From Tetrahymena elliotti 4EA (Eukaryota > Ciliophora > Oligohymenophorea > Hymenostomatida > Tetrahymenidae), in contig JH720297.1 in NCBI GenBank assembly GCA_000231825.2, forward strand, positions 1,441,617 through 1,505,616: DNA of 64,000 nt. Direction: 5' to 3'. Positions 38,860-48,074 of the stretch are shown one piece after another. The position numbers were made by a program, and so were the translations under genes. Below the pieces are notes generated by a model. The model did not search any database. It saw only the letters and a program-made list of their open reading frames with translations, and was not told the origin of the DNA. Position 1 is the stretch's first letter. Each line of letters starts with the position of its first letter.

Positions 38860-39720
38860 ACATTAATTAGCAAGCATATTGCTTAAAAACTGAAGAAAGT
38901 TTAATTATAAGTAACAACAATTTTGAAATCAAACAATATAATAACCAAAGCCAAATTTATAAATTAAATTCATAAAATTTAAGTTAATTTGTAATGTATA
39001 AAGAGTTAAGTTATATATTTTAGTATAAGATTGATTTGTATAAAATATTTTAAATCCAAATAAAAATAAAAATTACTTTTATTATTAAGAATGTTGTTTC
39101 TTCAATTTTCAAAAATTGCTAAAAGATAAGTTAAACAAATTATTAATTAATAAAAAAAGTTAATTTAGTTCTGTCAGAAAATTTAAGAAATATCAAAATT
39201 ACATAGATAAATTAGTTCTATCAATATTTTTTATATTCTTTAATAAAATATTCAAAATTATTTATCAACAAAGAAATATATTCTTTGAAAAAAAGTAAAA
39301 AATAATAGTGAACTAGATATCACATATCCATTTTTGAGAGAATCATATTGTATTTAATTTTCATATTTTATAAAACTAATATCTTAAATACTCTAACAAA
39401 AATACTTTAAAGTCAACATTTTCAAAATAACAAATAGATAGAAAAATAATTTGATATCTATCTACCTTCCCAATAAAATATGTCATACAATTTGAATCAA
39501 ATAAATTTCAATCCTTGAATTCTAAAAAATATATTTAGATTTAATACGAATCTTACTAAAAATATTCCTCTGCTCTTTTATTGCAAAGAAGAAAAGATTA
39601 TAATTTCACAAAATAGTCATATCATTTTAAGAGCTACATTTACTTTTTTAATTTTTAAATTAGGAAATTGACAGCTCGTTCATAAATTATAAAATTTATA
39701 TAAATTAAATAGGACCTTTT
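38860..39720. other. Intergenic, AT-rich
   Basis: No coding signal, repeat or RNA-like structure seen. Confidence 0.45.
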
Positions 39721-39732
39721 TTATAATTTATG

Positions 39733-40077
39733 TTGAGGATGCTAATTTAATTGAAAATGATTAAATGAAGTATGATAACTCGAATGCTTAGATGGAAGGT
39801 ATGTATCATTGATTACCACTTAAAAAGTATGATTATAATATTTTGTGTTTTTGGAAAAGTGAAATTGAAATTTTAGTTTATTTATTTACTTGAAACTTTA
39901 AATATTAAATCCAAGTAAGTTTTTTGAAGTAAGGAATTATAATTAAATAAACCTGATTACAATAATTTTTTTTTTGATTCATCAGAATTTTAATTATTCC
40001 CAGCAGTAAATAAAACTATCTACGATAATTGGGTTTATATGATAGAAAAAAAGGCAAATATTTGCGAATAATTCTGA
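39733..40077 (+). CDS. Possible small two-exon gene or gene remnant, unrecognised
   Basis: Two stretches have protein-like composition in an AT-rich background. The first reads EDANLIENDQMKYDNSNAQM and ends at 39798 against a GTATGT donor. The second, from about 39945, reads NKPDYNNFFFDSSEFQLFPA then VNKTIYDNWVYMIEKKANIC and stops at TGA 40075-40077. I cannot find a convincing in-frame ATG for the first part, so this may be a 5'-truncated remnant, or the first exon may lie further upstream. It ends only 41 bases before the GH18-like ATG. No function proposed. Confidence 0.3.
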
Positions 40078-40118
40078 AAAATAAAAAAAAAAATTAATTA
40101 ATATCCTTTCTCAGTCAA

Positions 40119-41168
40119 ATGCTAAACAAAACTACATTATTTTTGGCAATTGGAGTCACAGTTCTTGTAGGATTGACTTTCTTTGTTGGATAATCACCTT
40201 TAGAATCTCAAAGATATTAAAAGAATCACCACCATAAAAATCATCACCATGAATCTCACCACAATCATCATCACCAAGAGAAATACAGAATGAAATCAAC
40301 TGGTATTCCAGCTACACTTTTTGGTCCTTATGTCTTTATTTATGATGGTATTTATGAATAAAATCCTAACCCTTTATAAGCAGGTATTCCAAAGTGGGTT
40401 CGTGATAATGGAGCTAATATTGCTATTCTCTCTTTCTTAGATCCAGTTGAATTGGAAAAGTCTGACATTCCTCCATAAAGATTCCTTGATTCTTTAGCTG
40501 AAGTAAAAGATTCTGCTACTTTGAACATTATGTTTTCTATTGGTGGTTGGGATTTCTAGAATCGTTTCGTTTAAACTAATCCTTAAACTGTAGCTAAAAA
40601 CGCAGCTTCTATTGCTAAAAAGTACAATGTTGGTATTGAGTTAGATTGCGAATCAGATGGAGCTATGAGTTGGATGAATTAATTCATTTCAGCCTATCGT
40701 GCTATCATTCCTAATGATGGAGTTAATTGGTACTCAGTTTTGACTATGGATACTGGTGCCTCTCCAGGAGCTTTCCCAAATGTTGAATAAGTTGCTTTGA
40801 ACAATTTAAATAACTTAAACTGGGTCAACGTCATGGTTAATGCTTCAGATGATCCAAGCGATAATAATATGTACTGGTCTTAACACAAAATTCCTGCTAA
40901 CTAAATGACTGTAGCTCGTAACCTTGTTAACGTTTGTGATAGTGTAAATGCTATGGCTCCAACTCTTTAATTCAAGAAAGACGGTCAGCCCATCAAGGGT
41001 ATTCTTTTCTGGGCTGCTCTCTCAGACGAAACTTGTGATGCTGCTGCTCCTTAAGCAAGAAACTGTGGAACTACCTGCTCTGATTGCACTGGTGGAGTAG
41101 GAAGCCCTGGAAACTGGTCTTGTCCTGCAGTAACTTCTGCATGCAAAACATACGGAGTTTGTAATTGA
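40119..41168 (+). CDS. GH18 (chitinase-like) secreted or membrane-anchored hydrolase with His-rich linker
   Basis: Single exon, 349 residues, ATG 40119, TGA 41166-41168. Residues 5-24 are hydrophobic (signal peptide or anchor). Residues 37-52 are a His-rich stretch (HHHKNHHHESHHNHHHQ). The catalytic domain begins near residue 64 (LFGPYVFIYDGIY). Motif 1 of glycoside hydrolase family 18 is LNIMFSIGGWDF (SxGG at 140-143). Motif 2 is VGIELDCESDG at 171-181, where the family DxxDxDxE becomes xxIELDCE: the proton-donor Glu and its preceding Asp are kept, the first Asp is Gly/Ile. Residues GILFWAALSDET (about 305) recall the terminal Trp strand of the barrel. The C-terminus is Cys-rich (CDAAAPQ...CGTTCSDC...). 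Expected activity: hydrolysis of chitin or another GlcNAc glycan, extracellular or in phagosomes; a non-catalytic lectin is possible. Confidence 0.78.
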
Positions 41169-42174
41169 TATAAGAACAAATTGATTTTCTTTATTAAATA
41201 TAAAAAAATAAATTGTAATAAATTGTTTGTATGATATTAGATCATTCAAGTTTTGTATTATTTTATATAAATTGAAAAAATCTTCAAGCAAAAATCAATT
41301 TGATGGATTTATCAATTTACTTTTTAATTAATTTAAGTTGAAAATATTAGCATTTATTTATCAAACCTTTAATAATGTAAATCGAATACTAAAAAAATTG
41401 TTAATTATCTTCAATTTTGATCATTCATTATATATTTATTAACATGAAAAATAGAAGAAATATGCTTCACTTTTAAACAATTATCCATATTCAGTAAGCG
41501 AAATAAATAAAAAAGGTATTTATTATTATTAGTTCTGTTTATTATTAATGAATTACTTGTTTTTGCATAACATAGCTCTTTAATTATTACTTATTGTAAA
41601 GATAATCTTTCTTAAAGAAAATTGCTTTCAAGCAAAATGAAAATTTTGATACATATTTTGTTAATTTTATTTTTTCCCTATTTTGCAGATAGAAAAAACA
41701 AGATAATTGATAAGAATTGAAATAAGCATATAAATATTTTGAAACATTCAACAATGTTAAAAATATTGGTTTATCATTTGAATGCCTTTAGACATGTAGA
41801 AATATTTACATTTCTTTTATTTTTACATTTTGTGTTAAAGAAAATCAAATCATTTTTTCAAAGCAAAAGTTTGAGTTTTTAATCAGAAAATTTTTGTTTT
41901 TAGATTTTTATGATTTTTTATTTAAAAATTGAAAATGAGGCAAAAATTGGGGTCAAAATAAACATATGCCTCATCTTATATTGTTTTTTATGACGTTATT
42001 TGTTTTTTTATTTTTTATCTGTTTATTATTTTTATTTGCTTGCATGGATTTCTTTGTTTCTTTTTTTCTTTTATTGATTGTTTTTATCTATTTCATTAAT
42101 CTTAATCTTTTTATTGAATTTCTTTTTATTCTTTTATTAATAATCTTTTTCTTTTTAATTCTTTTATTCTTTTT
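41169..42174. other. Intergenic, with T-rich tract
   Basis: From 41966 the plus strand is a nearly pure T/C/A tract that translates as Phe/Leu/Ile and gives a spurious ORF to 42178. The rest is AT-rich spacer. Nothing else seen. Confidence 0.5.
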
Positions 42175-42505
42175 ATGAGAGATGAAACCGAACTTATTCT
42201 CAATGCTGATCTAAGGAAGGCCTAATTGTTTATTTAAAAAATACTAATTATATATTTAGAAGGCTAAGAGAGAAGTCGATTATATTTATAATCTAGAAAA
42301 TTTGGTTTTAATTATTTTGATATATCCAGATCTTAAAAAAGATCATTTTTATTTGATACAATATGTTAAATTAGTAAAAGCAAATGTTTTAAATGTAAAG
42401 GGTTATGTTAAAAACTTTTTTATCAAGGATCTTGCTTCTTAAAAGTGTGAGTATTTATCATTAGCCATGATTAACTCTAAACGCTAAGAAGACTTACAGA
42501 TATGA
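42175..42505 (+). CDS. Possible small gene, unrecognised
   Basis: ATG at 42175 (MRDETELILNADLRKAQLF) runs open to TGA 42448-42450 (91 residues). From about 42263 another frame looks more protein-like (KAKREVDYIYNLENLVLIIL, then IYPDLKKDHFYLIQYVKLVK, ending INSKRQEDLQI at TGA 42503-42505). A short intron (GTTTAT...TTTAG, 42227-42260) lies where the frames change, but the phase does not close perfectly, so I cannot decide between an intron, a frameshifted remnant, or the single ORF. No homology recognised. Confidence 0.35.
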
Positions 42506-43565
42506 TGGAATTTAAAAACTTAACATTTGCTTTTATTTTGTTTTACTTTGCATCTTAATTAATTTTTTTGATTTAGTTTTTTCCTCTAATAAAAGATTAT
42601 AAGAAAAATAATACTAATTAATCAATTTATAATTTGATTTTTTTCTCTTAACAAAAGAAAAAATTTCCCACTAATTAATCAAATTTAAATTTTGAAATAT
42701 TCTGATCTACTTAATAAATGGGATTAGTTTATTTATATCATTTCTAGTTAAATAATGACAAAAATTCTTCAATTTTATTCAGATAATTTTGAACTAGAAT
42801 TATACTAATTTTTACTTTTAATATTTTAACAACAACAAAATTGAAATTATTAATAGTTAAAGACATAATTTTCTTTACAAATTGAGACCATCAAGTAGAC
42901 TTAATTTAAAATAAAAAAATAAAATTTTAATCAATTCTACTTTTATGAAATAAAATTTTATTGTCGAGAATTTAAATTTTTAAATATTTCTTATCTTAAA
43001 AAGAAAGAAGTAGATTTAATTAAAAATAATAATTTCTGATTTTAATTTTTTTATTTAGAAATAAGTATCTTATTAATTAGCTTCCATTTAGAATATTTGA
43101 ATTACAGAAATGTTATTTATTAATATGAAATAGATTAAATAACTAGATAGTTATTCATTTTAATATTCATTTAAGAATTTACTATCAAAATTGAATGAAT
43201 CTTCAAAATATATAACTTTGATATTTTTTCAAAAATATGAAATAGATTTAATTAATTAGTAATAAATAATAAGAAATTTTAAATATTAATATTACTGAAA
43301 AGGAGAGAAAAATATTTCCCTCTAGAATTAAGTAAAATTTTAATTTTGAGATATTTCTGAGAAAGAAGAAATAGATTAAATTAATAAATTAAAATTTTAT
43401 ATATTGTTGAGAAAAAAGATTTATGAATATTGGGTTTCTTAATAATTTGTTTAGATTTATTATGAAATTTAATTAAGAAATAAGTTGTTAGATATTTTAA
43501 TTAATTAATTAATTTTTTCATGACCGTTAATATTGATATAATAATTATTTGTTAAAAGAATAAGA
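42506..43565. other. Intergenic, AT-rich
   Basis: Repeated words such as AGAAATAGATTAAATTAAT and AAATTTTAATTTTGA recur loosely between 42.7 and 43.4 kb, but I could not define a period. No gene seen. Confidence 0.4.
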
Positions 43566-43568
43566 GAA

Positions 43569-43842
43569 AGCTTGATTAAATGATAATCATATCTATGCGG
43601 AGAGTCGATTTCAAGATGGATGTAAGCCTAATCAAGCTGGAAAGAGAAAGTTTCTTTTGCTAAGTTTTTAATCCAATATTTTTAATGTTATGAAATTTAA
43701 TGTGGATCATACCATATATATGTAGCAATACATTTATATCGTTTATCCATTGGACTAGCCACCCAAGTTTAAGCGCCATGAGAAACATTAACTCATAACA
43801 TTTTAAATCGTTGAAGAATCACTTAAAAAATGATTTCTTCAA
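43569..43842. ncRNA. Candidate structured RNA, unit A of three
   Basis: A 10-bp perfect stem pairs 43569-43578 (AGCTTGATTA) with 43629-43638. Motif 1 GCTAAGTTTTTA is at 43659-43670. A second 10-bp stem pairs 43684-43693 (AATGTTATGA) with 43793-43802 (TCATAACATT), extended inside by 43697-43702 with 43786-43791. Within it lie GTGGATCAT (43702-43710), motif 2 GGACTAGCCACCCA (43752-43765) and CATGAGAAA (43777-43785). A hairpin GAAGAATCA...TGATTTCTTC at 43814-43841 follows. Less AT-rich than its flanks and without coding frame. Strand not known, since stems are symmetric. Confidence 0.5.
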
Positions 43843-43864
43843 AAAGCAAAAAAAGAATCAATAT

Positions 43865-44072
43865 CAATTCGGCAAGAGAAGAATTGCATTTATAATTTTG
43901 AATGAAGCTTTTGCTAGGTATTCTTGTGAGAAGAGGGAAGTTCTTGAGCTAAGTTTTTACCCATGCTTATTGAGAAATAGATAGTGAAGTGGATCATAAA
44001 TTCAATTGCTTTTCTAAATGGATTAGCCACCCATATTAAAGCCCATGAGAAATGAATCTATCTATTGCTCTT
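43865..44072. ncRNA. Candidate structured RNA, unit B of three
   Basis: A hairpin CAATTC/GAATTG (43865-43870 with 43881-43886) opens the unit. Motif 1 GCTAAGTTTTTA is at 43948-43959, preceded by GGGAAGTTCTTGA. The closing stem pairs 43976-43984 (AATAGATAG) with 44058-44066 (CTATCTATT). It encloses GTGGATCAT (43989-43997), motif 2 GGATTAGCCACCCA (44020-44033) and CATGAGAAA (44044-44052). Compared with unit A the motifs are nearly identical while both arms of the stem have changed together. The spacing between motif 2 and CATGAGAAA differs by one base from unit A, which argues against a codon explanation. Confidence 0.5.
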
Positions 44073-44129
44073 AAGTACTGATTTTTATCGCGAGATAAAG
44101 AACAACTTTAACAGAAAAAAAACTCAGGG

Positions 44130-44336
44130 ATGAAACTTGATGGTCACAGAAAGCCCAATTATCATTCATCGATTATTGCTTATGATGTCAGAAGTGGAGA
44201 GTTAATGTGCTAGTTTTTAATATCATTAAAGAATATGTGCAGATGCCTGTCATGTAAAATTATGCTTAACTGTACTGGACTAGCCACCCAACATAAAGCT
44301 TGAGAAAGCTCTGAACAGAATGCTTTAATGATAACG
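44130..44336. ncRNA. Candidate structured RNA, unit C of three
   Basis: Motif 1 is GCTAGTTTTTA at 44209-44219, preceded by GGAGAGTTAATGT. The closing stem pairs 44221-44231 (TATCATTAAAG) with 44323-44333 (CTTTAATGATA), 11 bp. It encloses motif 2 GGACTAGCCACCCA (44277-44290, identical to unit A) and a hairpin AGCTT-GAGA-AAGCT (44297-44310) with a GNRA-type loop at the place of the CATGAGAAA element of units A and B. GTGGATCAT is not conserved here. Strand not known. Confidence 0.5.
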
Positions 44337-44339
44337 CAC

Positions 44340-45463
44340 CAACATGCAAAGAAATAATAAAACCCCCCATTATTATTATCTAACTCGCTTCAGTACAATA
44401 TGCAAAAGCTAATCAAACTAAATATATGTCGAAACAAAACCATTACAAAAAAATGATTTAAAATGTCTTTCGAAAATAGAGGAAAATTTTTTTATTAGAA
44501 ACTAACTTAGAGATTTGATGAGATATATAATTTTTACTAATTTTATAAAAAGAAATAATTTTAAAAGTTTTAAGTTAATCAACAATATACTATCAAAATA
44601 TCTTTAAAAAAATTAATTAAAAAAACCATAAAATATATTAAAAAAACCAAACTAACCTTGAAAAAACACATTAAAAAAACCAAACTAGCCCTAAAAAAGC
44701 AAACCCATTAAAAAAAACAAAATTAGCCCTTAAAATAAATCAAATAAACTAAAAAAATTAAAAAAACCACAAATACAAAAAACAAACTAAAATAAGAAAA
44801 GAACATTATCTATAAAGCCATATTGCTTTAAATTTTGTTTGTTCACTTTTTGCATTTCGTTAAGGACTATTTTACTTTTTAAGCCTTCAATTTATTGATG
44901 TTTTCTTTTACTTAAGCTTTATGTTACTTTATGTTTGAAAGATCAAATTAATTAATGATTCGATTATAAAATGGTAGGGTTTTTATGAAAGATACAATAT
45001 AAATCTATTATAAAAAAGAGATACATGTTTAAGATAAAGTAATTTGTTAATAAAGAAAGATGTAACATACTTATTTGTTAAGAGCGATAATTCATTTATA
45101 TTTATGTTAAGATAAATTGTTAGTTTGTATGATTATTTTGTAGAAGGATTTAAACTTTCGATGGAAGATTCGTTATATTTAACCATGTTTATATATGGTT
45201 TTAGTTAGTTAGTTAGTTTATATGGTTTTTTAAAAGTTGGATGTTGATTATTAGTAAAGATATTAAAGTTTTAAAATTTGATTAAATAAGAATGGGGGGA
45301 GTTAACAAGGTAAGATATAAAGAAACAGAATGAATAGTAGTAAACATGATGAGTTAAAGAAGATATATATAGATAGATAAAGAAGGAAAGATAAAGTATT
45401 AAGTTTGTTAGAAAAGATTTAATTGAAACAATATAGAAATCAAAGAAGGATATTAATTGAAAT
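44340..45463. other. Intergenic, AT-rich; upstream of SPFH gene
   Basis: Holds the A/C-rich repeats at 44638-44735 and a TTAG/GTTA microsatellite near 45200-45222. Otherwise AT-rich spacer with no coding signal. Confidence 0.45.
44638..44735. repeat. Degenerate A/C-rich tandem repeat, about 33-38 bp
   Basis: Three consecutive versions of TTAAAAAAACCAAACTAGCC with a short A-rich spacer (AACC, AGCC and AGCC endings). Period is uneven. It is strongly strand-biased (almost no G or T on one strand). Confidence 0.6.
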
Positions 45464-47071
45464 ATGGATTCTGGTTGTATAATAGGTAATTAGTTGATAA
45501 AAATGTTAAATGAAATAGTTCAAAAGCACAAAAGTTAAAAGTGATTGGGTTGACTGACATTTTTTTATAATAAAAAATATAATAGGTTGCGTTGTTACAA
45601 CTTTAATTTGTTTAGTGTTTGTAATTATTTGTGCATTTTCTTCACTCTAAGTTAATGAATATGGTTTGGATTATAGCTCTATTTCTAAGACTGTAATATT
45701 GTTATTTATTTTATTACCAAGGTCTATTTAATGCCTTTCACACTTTGATATACACATTATAAACTTTATAAATATGTTTAAAGGTAAGCTCCACTCCTTT
45801 CGAGGCAGGTGTTCACTTTTTAGGTCTGGGACATCATTTCCTTATATTCCCTAAAACAGTTATTAATATTGAATTCAGTAACGAACGTGGAGCTAGTGCT
45901 GGTATGATTATGGGAAGAACTTCAGATGGACTTTAAGTTAACTTAGAAATTTCATTTTAATACAAGTAAAATAATTCACAACTATTTAAGTTCGTTTTAA
46001 GAGCTTTAATTGACATTTTGCTAAAATCTATTTTAATAAAAGGCTTATTGTAAAGGATCTCTATAAACTCTACACTAAATTTGGATTAAATTATGAGCAA
46101 ATATTTGTATTTTAATCTATTGACATCTTATAAGAAATGGTAAACCTTAATTTACTATAAAATTATTTTACAAAATCAGTAGAAGATTTACTAAAGAAGC
46201 TCCTCATAAATATATATATTGATAAATACAAAACAATTTTTATAGTTGTTGTTGCTGCTGCAGATAAAGCTATAAGATATTAATTTAAGAAATCTTATTA
46301 AAGTTTTCAAATAATTAAAAACGAATTTTTCTTTAATCAGTCAAAAAGATCTTCTTAATGATTTCTAACAAACGATTTGATTTGAATATTATGGGAAATA
46401 AAAATGAAACTAAACATTATAATGAAAAGAAATTAATGATTTTATATTTTATTTAATTAGGCAACTAAATATACTGCATCAGATTTCTTCACTGATAGAT
46501 TTAACATAGGTACAGAAATGCAAAATAAACTTAATGAATACTTCTAAAAAGAATTCTGTTCTTCTGTAGAATTTTTCTAACTTAGAAAAGTAGACTTGCC
46601 TGATTTATTCGAACATTCAATTTAAGAGACTGAAGTTCAAAAGTAATCCATTTCTAAAGCCTAAGCTTAAAAGCAAAAGATTGAAGTCGAACTTTCCACA
46701 AAGTTGATGGAAGCATAATATTAAGCCACTGTTGTTAAAGTAATTACTTTCATTTTCATTCATTTAGCCTAATTTAATCTCTATCTTAGAATTTAGCCTA
46801 GGGTGATGCCTAATCAATTAAATATGATGGTGAATCTAAAGCTAAAGCCTTCAAAGAAGTTCAAGATGCCTATGGTCTTTAATATAAGCACATTAAGGAA
46901 GACCTCCAATTCGATAATGAATCTCTCGTTAAATATATGAAAGTAAATTTGATTTCACTAATAAAATTATTATTTATTTACACATATTTTTAGTCTAAAA
47001 TAATTAGAGAATACGAAGGTAATTCACTTATTGTCAATCTTGATCATACTGATGAAACCAAGAAAAAATGA
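45464..47071 (+). CDS. SPFH/band-7 (stomatin/prohibitin-like) membrane protein
   Basis: ATG at 45464, with a second in-frame Met at 45503; TGA 47069-47071. Exons 45464-45533, 45586-45692 and 45784 onward keep frame, with further introns near 45966-46044, 46140-46460, 46740-46795 and 46940-46992. Exon 2 encodes one hydrophobic segment (VVTTLICLVFVIICAFSSLQ) then VNEYGLDYSSISKTVSSTPF, EAGVHFLGLGHHFLIFPKTV, the start of the SPFH fold. After it come DGLQVNLEISFQYK, LYKLYTKFGLNYEQIF, TASDFFTDRFNIGTEMQNKL, VEFFQLRKVDLPDLFEHSIQ and the basic/Gln-rich coiled coil (ETEVQKQSISKAQAQKQKIE). SPFH proteins oligomerise at membranes and organise microdomains or proteases. One N-terminal TM helix with the SPFH domain outside or lumenal fits the stomatin/prohibitin layout. 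Specific subfamily is not clear. Confidence 0.85.
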
Positions 47072-48074
47072 TTATAGTAGTAGAATTTATTTATTTTGCT
47101 TAAATCAATCATTTCAAAATCTAAAATCATATTATTTGCTTGTTTATCTGTTTGTAAATATGTCAATTTAATTGCAAAGCAAGTAATTATGCTAATTCAA
47201 ACTATTAATTTAATTTCTTAATCTATTCAACAAAAAAAAATATCGAAAGTATTAAAGGTAAAATAGATTTATTAATCATACTTCTGTTAATAATTATTAT
47301 TAACCCATTTACCTCTTTATAAATATCTCAATTAACTTGTGCTAATTTACTTAATCTGCTGATCATAAAATTAACTAAATTAAGAAATAATTTTATATTT
47401 TGCAAAAAATACAAAAAACATGAATAATTAATTTTTTAAAAGTGATCAAATTTTTAAACTCAATTTTGAATGATTAAGAAAACTAATCTTATTATCATCA
47501 TGATTACTTTTGAAAATATAATATTTTGATAATTTTTTGGGCTAGCTCATTAATTTTATGAAAGATAAATAAAATTAAATTATTCAAAATAAACAAAATC
47601 GGCATTTTAAAATAGGATATTAGATTAATACTAAAAATAAAGCAAAAAACGTTTTATCAATTAAAATTTGAAAATTTAAACAAATTAGCAATTCCAAAAT
47701 CATAAAATTAATTTATTTAAAATACTAAAGTTAAAGAAAATTGTAGCATTACAATCAGGACTTTCTTTTGTTATTTCTTTAATATTAATTATTATTAAAT
47801 AAAATATAATATTTTACATTTTCACAATCATAACTCATCTTTTATATTCAAAAAATTAAAATTTATTTGATTAATCCTATTGTTAAAATGCTAATTATTA
47901 TTATCATTCTAGATTAAGTTATTTATGTATTATTTAGATTATTAATGTAGCTATCGATCTAACAATTTAAAATAATAATTTGTAATAAATGTCAGAAGAA
48001 ATAAAACAGAAATTCTAAGTTGTCTATATAATAGAAAACAAAGGTTCAAAAACATTTAATTATCAAATTTTAAT
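47072..48074. other. Intergenic between convergent genes, AT-rich
   Basis: 3' regions of the SPFH gene (plus) and of the large receptor (minus). No gene, repeat or structured element seen. Confidence 0.5.

Noticed and set aside
41022..41291. Minus-strand ORF over the GH18-like 3' end
   Set aside because: It is the antisense shadow of the GH18-like gene, whose catalytic motifs are in the plus frame.
41966..42178. 70-residue plus-strand ORF of Phe/Leu/Ile
   Set aside because: It is a direct product of a T-rich tract, with almost no charged residues and no family resemblance.
43569..44336. Telomerase RNA or spliceosomal U RNA
   Set aside because: No telomere template (CAACCCCAA type) and no Sm-site or known U RNA core words were seen, and it is present as three tandem units.
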